Shown here: piece after piece, positions 49,536-58,212 of the stretch
How positions within the stretch are numbered: the first letter of the stretch is position 1
Layout of the letters: every line of letters starts with the position of its first letter
Assembly: GCA_964545045.1 (NCBI GenBank)
Contig: CAZJEN010000004.1
Span: forward strand, 1 to 64,000
DNA length: 64,000 nt
Origin: SIG307 sp964545045
Lineage (GTDB): Bacteria; Bacillota; Clostridia; Lachnospirales; Lachnospiraceae
Direction: 5' to 3'
Position numbers and translations under genes: made by a program
Notes under the pieces: generated by a model
Told to the model about the DNA's origin: nothing
The model's database searches: none
Seen by the model: the letters and a program-made list of their open reading frames with translations, nothing else

Positions 49536-51452
49536 ATGGAGAAAACAAGACCGGTGTTAAGCATCTCCATGTTGGTTTCCAACAACCGGAGAGATACCAT
49601 AGAAAAGTGTATGGAGTCCTTGGTGCCGTTATTGAAGGCGGTTCCCAGTGAGTTGATTATTGTGGATACGGGGTGTACCGACGGTTCCGTGGATATCGCG
49701 AGGAAGTACGCGGATAAGGTGGTACAGTTTACCTGGTGTAAGGACTTTGCGGCAGCGCGAAATGCAGGCCTTCGTGAGTGTACCGGGGAATGGTTTTTAT
49801 ATTTGGACGATGATGAATGGTTTGAGGATGTGTCGGAACTGATTACGTTTTTCAAGAGTGAAGAACGGAAGCACTGCGATACCTTATGGTATATACAGCG
49901 AAATTACGACGATTTTGAGGGGAAGAGCTATACAGATACCTATGTGGGACGTTGTATCAAATTGACGCCGGAGACAAAGTTCTGCGGGAAAATACATGAG
50001 TGGCTGGTTCCGTTACCGAAAATGATTAAAAAGACAAACGCATATGTCCATCATTACGGATATGTGTTTAAAAATGAAGAGGATAGATTAAAGCACCTGG
50101 AACGTAATCTTACGTTAGAGGAGGAGGCTGTACGGGAGAATCCGGATGATGTCCGTATGTGTTGTCAGCTGGTGCAGGAATACTGGGTGGCAAAGCGCTT
50201 TGAGGATGCCATAAAGCTTGCCAAAGACACCTTGGAGCGGACAGACCGTCCGCAGACGGATGCGTTTGTGCAGTATCTTAGTCTGGTAATTCCAAGATTG
50301 TACAAGGGACAGGAGAAGAACGAGACTGCGTTGGATGAGTTTGCCCGTTTGGAAAAGGAATTCCCGCTCATGCATCAGACGAAGCTGGGACTTTTCTATG
50401 AACGTGCCATGACCTATGGAGGTATGAAGCGGGAAGAGGATTTGATAAAGGCATTTAAGCAGTATTTGGATGAGTTTCACGTTCTTCCGAAGGTGGGAGA
50501 TCCGGTGGAACATCCGGTGATGGATTTTGCTCAGTATCAGTCGGAATTGTTCTATCACAGAGCTGTAGAGTATTCGGTAAGCAATATGATTTGTGGTGAT
50601 TTATATGCTTATGCCGAGGAGATATTTGACCGGATGGATTGGGGAAAGACCGCTAAACCGAAGGAAATGCTGGCGGCATTGTTCCGATGCTATGAAGAGA
50701 CAGGGAAAGTTTCGTTATTGGCAAAGCATCTTCCGGTAGTGTTGCAGGATCCGGAGCTTGAGGTCCAGGTATATGGTGCAATTCATGCTCTTTATGAGAA
50801 GTATCAGAAGGATGCGGAAAAGAGTAATACGCTACTGGCAGATTTGGAAAGCTTAAAACTATGCTCCGGCAATTTTCCGTTCTTTCATCTTCTTTACACG
50901 GAGCGACAGGGACTTACCAGAGAACAGGATATCCGGGATTATTACGAGAAAAGCGACCGTAAATATGATGAAGAGGTGGCACTGTTACTGCTCGGAAAAG
51001 CGGAAAAGAAGCTGTTGTTGTACAGCGAGCAGAAGAAGCTTGGAAGTATTACGGGAGCGATGAAGGAATATATCAGTTGCGCAAAAACCTATGCGGATGC
51101 GGCATACGGTGCAGAGTTTTGGAATGCATCGGAACTTTACGGGAAGCCGGAGCTTTCGACTGTACCGGGAGAAATCGGCTTTGCGCATACTATGGACGGT
51201 GTTCTGGGTGAAGAGGATGCGGGAGTATTCGGCGCCGGTGTGAAGTTGGCACTGAAATTCCATCCGACCATGCTTCCGGTGGTGCGGGCGCTTTTGGAAG
51301 AGCGAGAATTGTTGGCTTTGGCAAAACAGTTAAAAGCAGTGGTCCGTGCAAATCTTGCTGCCGGAAAGGTAGATGAGGCTATGGCGATACTGTCCGAACT
51401 GGCGGTAATGTTGCCTGAGGATGAAGAAGTGAAAACGTTGCTTGGGGCGTAG
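49536..51452 (+). CDS. GT2 glycosyltransferase with TPR-like C-terminal half
   Basis: A 638-residue protein. The N-terminal GT2 domain (1-230) has SMLVSNNRRDTIEKCMESL, IIVDTGCTDGSVDIAR, the metal motif YLDDDEWFED and the SunS-like start CKDFAAARNAGL. The C-terminal region (about 230-638) is a run of helical TPR-like repeats with AIKLAKDTLERT and MAILSELAVMLPEDEEV. This layout, GT2 with TPR, is typical of Ser/Thr or flagellin glycosyltransferases that act on protein. I chose ATG 49536, after AAAGGGGG; the longer frame starts before that site. It is transcribed from a sigma-D promoter right after flagellin, so it is a strong candidate for the flagellin O-glycosyltransferase. Confidence 0.88.
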   Translation: MEKTRPVLSISMLVSNNRRDTIEKCMESLVPLLKAVPSELIIVDTGCTDGSVDIARKYADKVVQFTWCKDFAAARNAGLRECTGEWFLYLDDDEWFEDVSELITFFKSEERKHCDTLWYIQRNYDDFEGKSYTDTYVGRCIKLTPETKFCGKIHEWLVPLPKMIKKTNAYVHHYGYVFKNEEDRLKHLERNLTLEEEAVRENPDDVRMCCQLVQEYWVAKRFEDAIKLAKDTLERTDRPQTDAFVQYLSLVIPRLYKGQEKNETALDEFARLEKEFPLMHQTKLGLFYERAMTYGGMKREEDLIKAFKQYLDEFHVLPKVGDPVEHPVMDFAQYQSELFYHRAVEYSVSNMICGDLYAYAEEIFDRMDWGKTAKPKEMLAALFRCYEETGKVSLLAKHLPVVLQDPELEVQVYGAIHALYEKYQKDAEKSNTLLADLESLKLCSGNFPFFHLLYTERQGLTREQDIRDYYEKSDRKYDEEVALLLLGKAEKKLLLYSEQKKLGSITGAMKEYISCAKTYADAAYGAEFWNASELYGKPELSTVPGEIGFAHTMDGVLGEEDAGVFGAGVKLALKFHPTMLPVVRALLEERELLALAKQLKAVVRANLAAGKVDEAMAILSELAVMLPEDEEVKTLLGA

Positions 51453-51497
51453 AGTCTTATAAGAACAAGTCTTAACAAATCTTTAAGAATTGATTTT

Positions 51498-51526
51498 TTG
51501 ACAAGAGTTACAAATCAGATTATAAT
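51498..51526 (+). promoter_or_regulatory. Consensus sigma-A promoter of popT
   Basis: TTGACA (51498-51503), 17-bp spacer, TATAAT (51521-51526): a perfect match. It overlaps the terminator hairpin of the preceding gene. Confidence 0.8.
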
Positions 51527-51556
51527 AAAAGAGTCCGATTTAGGGCTCTTTTATTG
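51524..51556 (+). terminator. Hairpin overlapping the popT promoter
   Basis: AATAAAAGAGTCC (51524-51536) pairs with GGGCTCTTTTATT (51543-51555), 13 bp with one G-U, loop GATTTA. It can terminate read-through from the GT2-TPR gene while its first half forms part of the -10 and start site of the next. Confidence 0.75.
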
Positions 51557-51658
51557 TGTTTAGGAGATAGGAATCCCTTGAACTCTGAACAGATTTGTGT
51601 ATAATGATATATGGGAAGTTGTTTCCTTAAAATGCATTCGAAACAAGGAGTACATACG

Positions 51659-52642
51659 ATGAATTTTATTTTAGATATTATCCGCGGTGCGGTGATCGGC
51701 ATTGCCAATATTATTCCGGGTGTCAGCGGCGGCACCATGATGGTGACCATGGGTATTTATGACAAACTGATCGGGTCTATTACCGGAATTGTTAAGAATT
51801 TTAAGAAGAGCATTAAGACGCTGTTTCCGTATATTATCGGTATGGCGGTGGGAATCGGTGCCTTTGCATTTTTGCTGACGAAGGTGCTGCTTCCGAAGTT
51901 CCCGCTTCCGACGGCGTTTGCTTTTATCGGTTTGATTGTGGGCGGTGTGCCGGTACTTGTAAAGAAGGCGGTACAGGCCGGAAATATAAAGGTTACGGAG
52001 TGCGGAGCAACAGAAGGTGTGACTGAGACGGCATCGGAAAATGCCAAGGCAGAAAAAACGGCAGGAGAAGCAAAGCAGACGACGGCAGCAAGTCCGGCTG
52101 TGACAAAAAAACCGAACCTCGTTCTTTGTATTCTCGTTTTTGTTCTGTTCTTTGCCCTGATTATCGGCATGCAGTTTATGGGAGAGGGTGCGGATCGTGT
52201 AATTACCCCGTCTTGGGCGAATGCATTGATTTTGTTGGTAATGGGTATTCTGGCGGCTGCGGCCATGGTAGTTCCGGGTGTCAGCGGTTCTCTGTTATTG
52301 CTGGCTTTCGGATTTTATAATCCGGTGACCGGTGCCATTACGGATTTTATTTCTGCGGTATTTGATTTGGATATTGCGACGGCCTGGAACAAGGCTTTGA
52401 TTTTGTTCCCGTTCGGTATCGGTGTATTGCTTGGTATTTTCTTTGTGGCAAAGTTGATTGAGTGGCTGCTTGCAAAACATGAAAGACTGACCTACTGCGG
52501 CATTTTGGGTTTGGTTAGTGCGTCTCCGATTCCGGTGTTTCTAAATGCTTTGGGCGGTGTGATTGGTCTCGGTGCAATCATCGGCAGTATTGTGACTTTT
52601 GCGGCCGGCTTTGTTGTGGCCTATGTGATGGGAAGAGAGTAA
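51659..52642 (+). CDS. popT: DUF368/PopT-type undecaprenyl-phosphate translocase
   Basis: A 327-residue polytopic protein of the DUF368 family. Members (PopT) have been shown to recycle undecaprenyl phosphate across the membrane for cell-wall synthesis. The family repeats are clear: IANIIPGVSGGTMMVTMGIY near the start and AAAMVVPGVSGSLLLLAFGFY in the middle. About eight membrane helices are seen. A low-complexity loop (about 110-150: TEGVTETASENAKAEKTAGE) between the two halves is an unusual insertion. AAGGAG precedes ATG 51659. The zinc-transporter gene starts 1 bp after its stop, which indicates co-transcription. Confidence 0.88.
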   Translation: MNFILDIIRGAVIGIANIIPGVSGGTMMVTMGIYDKLIGSITGIVKNFKKSIKTLFPYIIGMAVGIGAFAFLLTKVLLPKFPLPTAFAFIGLIVGGVPVLVKKAVQAGNIKVTECGATEGVTETASENAKAEKTAGEAKQTTAASPAVTKKPNLVLCILVFVLFFALIIGMQFMGEGADRVITPSWANALILLVMGILAAAAMVVPGVSGSLLLLAFGFYNPVTGAITDFISAVFDLDIATAWNKALILFPFGIGVLLGIFFVAKLIEWLLAKHERLTYCGILGLVSASPIPVFLNALGGVIGLGAIIGSIVTFAAGFVVAYVMGRE

Positions 52643-52643
52643 G

Positions 52644-53663
52644 ATGGCGAAGAAAAAAGCACTTTTTATGATTTGTCTGCTGACGGTGGCCTTCGGGTTG
52701 ACGGCGTTGGTGGCGGTGTTTGCGGAAAAGAGGGAGAAGAACGACGGGCTGTTGTGCGTGACTTCTTTTTATCCGATCCAGCTTTTGGCGGAGTCGGTGG
52801 CGGAAGGCGCGGAGGGTGTGACGGTGAGGAATTTGACGGAGAATCATTCCGGCTGTATTCACGATTATACCTTGACGACCCGGGATATGCGTTTGCTTTC
52901 CGAGGCAGAGTTGTTTTTAATAAACGGTGGCGAGATGGAGTTGTTTCTTCAGAAAGCCGCAGAGGAATATAAGGAGTTGGAAATTGTGGACACCTCAAAA
53001 GGGTATGCCTTTTTCGAGGGGATAGAGCATAATCATGAGCACGGAGCGGAGGAGGACGAGCATCTTGCGGCGTCCTGTACGGACCCGACGCATGACCATG
53101 AGGAGGATTCTTGCGACGGCCATTCTCATGCGATAAATGCTCACATCTGGATGGATATTGACGGATATTTATTGCAGCTTTCCCGGGTGGAGGAGGCTTT
53201 TGTAAAGGCGGATCCGGACCAGGAGACTTTGTACCGGAGTAATGCGGAGGCTTGTCGTGCAGAACTTGCGAATTTGAAGGCGGAGTATGAGCAGGCAAGG
53301 GAAGCTTTGGCAGGACAGGAAACAGTTGTTTTCCACGAGGGATTTGTATATTTGCTTCATATGCTGGGTATCGAGACGGTGCATTGTCTGGCGATGGATT
53401 CCGATACGCAGATTGCGGCGGGAGAAGCGGCGGAGATTATGGAGGAGTGCAAACTTCACGGAATTACAACGCTCTTTGCGGAGGAGGCTTATGCAGAGAC
53501 GCTTGCGGATACCTTCGGAGCGGAACTTTCCGGCGAGGTGATTGTGTTGGACCCGATTACGGGGAAACCGGCGGTGAACACCGGGAAGAAAGGTGTTTTC
53601 CTGTATTGTGAGATTATGAGAACTAATTTGGCGCGCATCGGACAAGCCTACGGTGTACGGTAG
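52644..53663 (+). CDS. znuA: Zinc ABC transporter substrate-binding protein (ZnuA/AdcA-like)
   Basis: A 339-residue cluster A-I solute-binding protein. An N-terminal signal anchor (ALFMICLLTVAFGLTALVAVFA) is not followed by a lipobox. The metal-binding region contains a His/Asp/Glu-rich loop (about 130-170: HNHEHGAEEDEHLAA, DPTHDHEEDSCDGHSH) of the kind found in zinc-specific members. Conserved blocks are ENHSGCIHDYTLTTRDM (first His ligand), AHIWMD (second), FHEGFVYLLHMLGI (third) and FAEEAY (Glu/Asp). Zinc is more likely than manganese. It is the first gene of znuABC. Confidence 0.85.
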   Translation: MAKKKALFMICLLTVAFGLTALVAVFAEKREKNDGLLCVTSFYPIQLLAESVAEGAEGVTVRNLTENHSGCIHDYTLTTRDMRLLSEAELFLINGGEMELFLQKAAEEYKELEIVDTSKGYAFFEGIEHNHEHGAEEDEHLAASCTDPTHDHEEDSCDGHSHAINAHIWMDIDGYLLQLSRVEEAFVKADPDQETLYRSNAEACRAELANLKAEYEQAREALAGQETVVFHEGFVYLLHMLGIETVHCLAMDSDTQIAAGEAAEIMEECKLHGITTLFAEEAYAETLADTFGAELSGEVIVLDPITGKPAVNTGKKGVFLYCEIMRTNLARIGQAYGVR

Positions 53664-53731
53664 GAAAGAGCAGCAGAGGCACGACAGGGGACTTTTTTGT
53701 GGGGCCGGGAGCTGTGTAGTAAGGAGGAAGT

Positions 53732-54517
53732 ATGTTCGGCAATTCGGAGAAGAAAAAACGGAATAAAGAGTTACGGAAACGTGCCGGACATCTTTCGGAG
53801 CGGGCGGCCTGTGGTCTGCATTGTATCAAGATGGAAGACATCGGCGTATATGCGGGTAAGACGCCCATTATTGAGCACGTGAACGTGCATATCCATTGCG
53901 GAAAGCTGACGGCGATTATCGGTCGGAATGGCGCGGGAAAGTCTACGTTAATTAAGGCGATTCTCGGAGAAGTGACCCATGAGGGGAGCATCGAGTTCCG
54001 CGATATGAAGGAAAATAAAGTAAAAAAGCTGAAAATAGGATATGTACCGCAGCACCTGAACGTGAAAAAGGATGCGCCGGTTAGTGTATATGATTTGTTT
54101 GCCAGCTGTATCAGTAATGTACCGGTGTTTTTGTGGCGTAAAAAGGCGTTATATGATGAGATTCTGAATCGTCTGGCGCTGTTTGAGGCGGAAAATTTGA
54201 TTGATAAGCGGCTGGGGGATTTGTCCGGCGGTGAGCTGCAGAGAGTGTTGCTCTCTATTGCTTGTACTCCGGTACCGAATCTGTTACTTTTGGACGAGCC
54301 GGTATCCGGTGTGGACCGGAAGGGTATGGAATTGTTTTACCGGACCATTCATAATTTAAAGGAAAAGTATGATTTGTCCGTGATTCTGGTATCTCATGAC
54401 CTGACGTTGGTAAAGGAGTATGCAGATTCCGTGATTTTGCTGGACAAGACGGTACGGAAGGAAGGAACTCCGGAAGAGGTTATGGAGAGCAAAGAGTTCC
54501 ATGAAATTTTCGGATAG
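53732..54517 (+). CDS. znuC: Zinc-type ABC transporter ATP-binding protein
   Basis: A 261-residue ABC ATPase with Walker A GRNGAGKST (about 72-80), signature LSGGELQRV, Walker B LLLLDEPVSGVD and the switch His in LVSHD. The N-terminal 35 residues (KKKRNKELRKRAGHLSERAA and then CGLHC) are an extension beyond the usual ZnuC start, basic with His and Cys. The order SBP-ATPase-permease and the ZnuC-type motif QHLNVKKDAPVSVYD support metal uptake. AAGGAGG precedes ATG 53732. Confidence 0.88.
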   Translation: MFGNSEKKKRNKELRKRAGHLSERAACGLHCIKMEDIGVYAGKTPIIEHVNVHIHCGKLTAIIGRNGAGKSTLIKAILGEVTHEGSIEFRDMKENKVKKLKIGYVPQHLNVKKDAPVSVYDLFASCISNVPVFLWRKKALYDEILNRLALFEAENLIDKRLGDLSGGELQRVLLSIACTPVPNLLLLDEPVSGVDRKGMELFYRTIHNLKEKYDLSVILVSHDLTLVKEYADSVILLDKTVRKEGTPEEVMESKEFHEIFG

Positions 54518-54528
54518 GAGGCGCAAGG

Positions 54529-55332
54529 ATGGAGTTTTTAAGCTATGGATTTATGCGGAATGCGCTCATTGCAATCTGCATCATTACGCCGTTGTTCGGA
54601 ATTTTGGGAACCATGATTGTGAATAACCGGATGGCATTTTTCTCCGATGCGCTGGGACATTCGGCGCTTACCGGTATGGCCATCGGTGTACTCTTGGGCA
54701 TTGCCGGAACGGACATCCCAATGCTGCTGTTTGCGGTTTTCTTTGCTTTGGTGTTAAATCACATGAAGCGGAAGAGTTCGGCTTCTACGGATACGATTAT
54801 TTCCGTGTTTTCTTCGTTGGGAACGGCGGTAGGTCTGGTGGTATTATCCCGAGGCGGCAATTTTTCTAAGTATTCCGCGTTGCTGGTGGGTGATATTCTG
54901 AGCATTACGGTAAAGGAGATTTTGTGTCTCACGGGTGTTCTGGTGCTGACGTTGGTGTTCTGGCTGGTATGCTTCAATAAGCTCCACGCCTGCAGCGTAA
55001 ATAAAAGTCTGGCAAAGAGTAAGGGCATTCCGGTGCGGCTGATTGAAGATTTGTTTGCGGTGCTGATTGCGGTGATTGTGATGCTGTCCATTAAGTGGGT
55101 CGGCATCCTGATTATCAATGCACTGCTGATTTTGCCGACGGCGGCGGCATCGAATATTTCGGCCAATATGCGGGAATATCATTTGTTTTCCGTGATTTTG
55201 TCCGTGGCGTCTGGACTGATCGGTCTGGTACTGGCATATTATCTGAATGCGGCGGTGGGGCCGACCATTGTTATTGTGGCAGCGGTGTTTTTTGCGGCAA
55301 CCTTCTTTGCAAGACCGTTGTTCCGGACGTAG
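54529..55332 (+). CDS. znuB: Zinc-type ABC transporter permease
   Basis: A 267-residue family 3 metal ABC permease with about eight membrane helices. MRNALIAICIITPLFGILGTMIVNNRMAFFSD and SALTGMAIGVLLG are the first two; the coupling loop is in ALGHSALTGMAIG and LAKSKGIPVRLIEDLF, and ALLILPTAAASNIS is a family hallmark. The start has GGAGG at the expected distance. It closes the popT-znuABC group. Confidence 0.9.
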   Translation: MEFLSYGFMRNALIAICIITPLFGILGTMIVNNRMAFFSDALGHSALTGMAIGVLLGIAGTDIPMLLFAVFFALVLNHMKRKSSASTDTIISVFSSLGTAVGLVVLSRGGNFSKYSALLVGDILSITVKEILCLTGVLVLTLVFWLVCFNKLHACSVNKSLAKSKGIPVRLIEDLFAVLIAVIVMLSIKWVGILIINALLILPTAAASNISANMREYHLFSVILSVASGLIGLVLAYYLNAAVGPTIVIVAAVFFAATFFARPLFRT

Positions 55333-55407
55333 GTAATAGGGTAGTTTAAGCTTTGGGAGATAAGGTCGCTTTTAGCGTTTTATAGTTTACAAATGGGAGG
55401 TTATAGT

Positions 55408-56529
55408 ATGGAGGATAAGAGCATTTACAAACGGATTTTGGTGAACTTTCTGGTGACCATTGTGGCAGTGGTTCTGTGTGTATTGTTTTTGGGGGATGTT
55501 TTGCGCTTTTTCCTGCCTTTTGTCATCGGCTTCTTTATCGCGGCAATCGCGAATCCGATGGTACGCTTTTTGGAAAAACGGGTAAAGGTAAAGCGTAAAT
55601 ACGGCTCGGCGATTATTATTGTACTGGTTTTGGCAGCGGTGGTGGGCGTTCTGTATTTGATCGGTTATATCATTGCCTGTGAAGTGATGGATTTGATTGA
55701 GGACTTGCCGGACCTTCTTGAGGACGCGCAGAAGCTGGTGAATGAACTGTCGGATAAACTGTACGGCATTTATGATAAGCTTCCGGAGAGCATTCAGACC
55801 GGACTCGGCAGTGCGGGAAACAGTTTGGAGACTTGGTTAAATAAGGTGATTGACGAGGATAAAATGCCGTCCATCAGTGCGGCAGGAGACTATGTCGGTG
55901 GTTTCATTGAAGGTATCCTGATTGCTATTATTACGATTCTGGCAGCTTACTTTTTCATTGCAGACAGAGATAAATTGGTGGATGGAATTAAGAAGATTGT
56001 TCCGGATTCTTTTCAGGAGTATTACAGTCTGGTAATGAATAACATCAAGTCTGCCATCGGCGGCTATTTCAAGGCACAGTTCAAGATTATGTTGATTATT
56101 ATTGTGATTTTGTTCATTGGCTTTGAAGCATTGGGTGTAAATTATTCTTTCCTATTGGCACTGCTTACGGCATTTCTTGACCTGCTGCCGGTGTTCGGAA
56201 CGGGTACCATTATCGGCCCGTGGGTTGTGGTGGATATCATTACCGGAAAGTATGTGGAGGCAATTGTACTGACCATATTGTATCTGGTATGCCAGTTTAC
56301 AAAGCAGATGCTGCAGCCGAAGATGGTGGGCGACAGCATCGGTTTGAATCCGCTGCTGACTCTGTTTTTTATGTTTGTGGGTTACCGGTTCGGCGGAATT
56401 CTCGGCATGATTATCGGTATTCCGGCAGGAATGATTTTGGTGAATTTTTATCGTGTAGGTATTTTTGACCGACTGATACGGGGCTTTAAGATTATTGTAA
56501 ACAGCATCAACGAGTATCGGAAGTATTAG
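55408..56529 (+). CDS. AI-2E/YtvI-family membrane protein
   Basis: A 373-residue protein of the AI-2E transporter (UPF0118) family, like sporulation protein YtvI. About eight membrane segments are visible, with the family motif DLLPVFGTGTIIGPWVVVD (near 255-273) and ending GMIIGIPAGMILVNFYR. Residues about 100-160 (EDLPDLLEDAQKLVNELSDK) form a long soluble region. I chose ATG 55408, after GGGAGG (55395-55400); an earlier in-frame ATG overlaps the ribosome site. The substrate is unproven. Confidence 0.87.
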   Translation: MEDKSIYKRILVNFLVTIVAVVLCVLFLGDVLRFFLPFVIGFFIAAIANPMVRFLEKRVKVKRKYGSAIIIVLVLAAVVGVLYLIGYIIACEVMDLIEDLPDLLEDAQKLVNELSDKLYGIYDKLPESIQTGLGSAGNSLETWLNKVIDEDKMPSISAAGDYVGGFIEGILIAIITILAAYFFIADRDKLVDGIKKIVPDSFQEYYSLVMNNIKSAIGGYFKAQFKIMLIIIVILFIGFEALGVNYSFLLALLTAFLDLLPVFGTGTIIGPWVVVDIITGKYVEAIVLTILYLVCQFTKQMLQPKMVGDSIGLNPLLTLFFMFVGYRFGGILGMIIGIPAGMILVNFYRVGIFDRLIRGFKIIVNSINEYRKY

Positions 56530-56535
56530 TAAGTG

Positions 56536-56568
56536 AGGGCCCGGTGTCGAAAATAAACCGGGCTCTGT
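56536..56568 (+). terminator. Terminator after the AI-2E gene
   Basis: AGGGCCCGGT (56536-56545) pairs with ACCGGGCTCT (56557-56566), with one G-U, then GTTTGG. Confidence 0.7.
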
Positions 56569-56594
56569 TTGGCTATAGAAAGGGGACGACGGGA

Positions 56595-57374
56595 ATGTCA
56601 GGACAGAATATAATATCCGTAGATGAACTGAATGAACTGCTTTCCCGGTATGCCATTGGGAAAAAGCCTCTGGCGGCGCTCTTGGGCTGGGGAGCCACTA
56701 CGGTGCTTCGTTATGGGTCGGGAGTGTGCCCTGCGGGAGAGTACAGTGCGCATTTGAAGCGGCTGTACGAGGAGCCTTTGTTTTATTTGGAAGTGTTGGA
56801 GACAAACAAGGACCGGTTAACGCCGGTGGCTTATAAAAAGAGCAAAAATGCGGTGCTTTTCTATTTGACATCGTCCAAGCTGTGGTGTGGTGTGCAATAT
56901 ATCATCGAGCGGGCAAAGGGAGACATTTCGCCGATGCGCGTGGTGATGACTCTGTACTATGCCCAGGCATTTTCTTTGGGACTGACGGACAAGGCTTTGT
57001 TTACGGAAGAATGTGATTTGTCCACAGCAGGAGTACCTTATACACGTTATTATGAACAGTTGAAGCGTGACGGCGTAAAGCAGGGATTTTCTGCCGAAGG
57101 GTTGTTTACGGAGGAAGAGGAAGCGTTTCTGGACGCAGCCTACCGGATGCTTTTGTGGTACGGACCGGCAGAGTTGGAGCATGTATTTTCTGCGGAGCGG
57201 AAGTACCTCCGCATCAGTCGTATGGAAGGCGGAGGCAAGAAAATTAAAAATGCGGCATTGGGAGGTTTTTTTAAAAAAGTAGTCCAGGGCTACAAAATTA
57301 CTTGTCCGGAAGAATTTAATCTTTACTTTGCGGAACGAACGGGACGCACGCGGAAAATTTCAAAAAGTACTTGA
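56595..57374 (+). CDS. Panacea (DUF4065)/HTH antitoxin-like protein
   Basis: A 259-residue protein. The N-terminus has the HTH of MqsA-family antitoxins (NELLSRYAIGKKPLAALLGWGATTVLRYGSG then CPAGEYSAHLKRLYEEP), and the middle resembles the Panacea domain (DUF4065) seen in type II antitoxins (MRVVMTLYYAQAFSLGLTDKALF, about 120-220). I chose ATG 56595, 8 nt after GAAAGGGG; the longer frame runs through the AI-2E terminator. No toxin gene is adjacent. It could be an orphan antitoxin or a regulator. Confidence 0.7.
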   Translation: MSGQNIISVDELNELLSRYAIGKKPLAALLGWGATTVLRYGSGVCPAGEYSAHLKRLYEEPLFYLEVLETNKDRLTPVAYKKSKNAVLFYLTSSKLWCGVQYIIERAKGDISPMRVVMTLYYAQAFSLGLTDKALFTEECDLSTAGVPYTRYYEQLKRDGVKQGFSAEGLFTEEEEAFLDAAYRMLLWYGPAELEHVFSAERKYLRISRMEGGGKKIKNAALGGFFKKVVQGYKITCPEEFNLYFAERTGRTRKISKST

Positions 57375-57401
57375 CTGTAAACCTTGTTGATACCTTATAG
57401 T
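57371..57401 (+). promoter_or_regulatory. Promoter of the MerR-family gene with 19-bp spacer
   Basis: TTGACT (57371-57376), 19-bp spacer, TATAGT (57396-57401). A 19-bp spacer is the hallmark of promoters activated by MerR-family regulators, so autoregulation by the following gene is likely. Confidence 0.7.
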
Positions 57402-57434
57402 GGGGGCATCACAGGGAAACAGGAGGGATTTTAT

Positions 57435-58208
57435 ATGACAATCAAAGAAGTGGAACAGCGCTTAGAGGTGCCGAGAGCAACGGTCCGGTTTTACGAAAAA
57501 GAAGGACTTCTCAGTCCCACCCGGAGCGAGAACGGCTACCGGGAATACAGCGAAGAGGATGTAGTACGTTTAAAGAAAATCATCATCTTTCGTAAGCTGG
57601 GCTTTGCGGTATCGGATATTGAAGATGTACTGGACGGGGCAAAGCCCATGTCGGAAGCACTGGAAAATAACATAGAAAACCTGATACGTCAGATGCAGGA
57701 ATTACAAGGTGCAATGGCATTATGCCGAAAAATGCAGGAAAACGGGGAGCAAATCGAAACCTTCGATGCCGAAAAATATTGGAATGCGGTAGAAGAGGAA
57801 GAAAAGAAGGGAAATAGGTTCCTAGACATTGCGAAGGATGTGGCGAGGTTTGAGAAGGGAATAGTGCTGGAAATCTTTGGACTTGTAGATTTTGACGGGA
57901 AGCCGAGAGATAAATGGAGTATGATGTTTGGATGCGGAGGTTTTATCTTTGGTATTTTATTTGCATGGGGAATAGTGAGATGTTTGCCGCTTTCGCTTTC
58001 TCGTAAATTCGTGCTACAGAGAACTGTGTTGGGCATTTTGATAGCCGTAATTATATTTAGTATACTCAAGATACCGGTTTGTTTTCTTGCCAAAAAGAAT
58101 CCGAAGATAAGGAAATATCGTAAAGAAATATGGTGTGTTTTATGGATTGTAGTGGCAATTGTGTTTGGAATAATGACATGGGTGAATGTGTCTTTATTAA
58201 GAGGATAG
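57435..58208 (+). CDS. Membrane-anchored MerR-family regulator
   Basis: A 257-residue MerR protein. The winged HTH is at 1-70 (TIKEVEQRLEVPRATVRFYE then KEGLLSPTRSENGYREYSEEDVVRLKKI), followed by the dimerisation coiled coil (about 80-120: ENNIENLIRQMQELQGAMAL). The C-terminal half (about 160-257) has three membrane segments (GCGGFIFGILFAWGIVRCL, TVLGILIAVIIFSILKIPVCF and WCVLWIVVAIVFGIMTWV). Membrane-linked MerR proteins are uncommon. I chose ATG 57435, after AGGAGGG. It probably senses a membrane signal and autoregulates from the 19-bp-spacer promoter. Confidence 0.85.
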   Translation: MTIKEVEQRLEVPRATVRFYEKEGLLSPTRSENGYREYSEEDVVRLKKIIIFRKLGFAVSDIEDVLDGAKPMSEALENNIENLIRQMQELQGAMALCRKMQENGEQIETFDAEKYWNAVEEEEKKGNRFLDIAKDVARFEKGIVLEIFGLVDFDGKPRDKWSMMFGCGGFIFGILFAWGIVRCLPLSLSRKFVLQRTVLGILIAVIIFSILKIPVCFLAKKNPKIRKYRKEIWCVLWIVVAIVFGIMTWVNVSLLRG

Positions 58209-58212
58209 AAAT

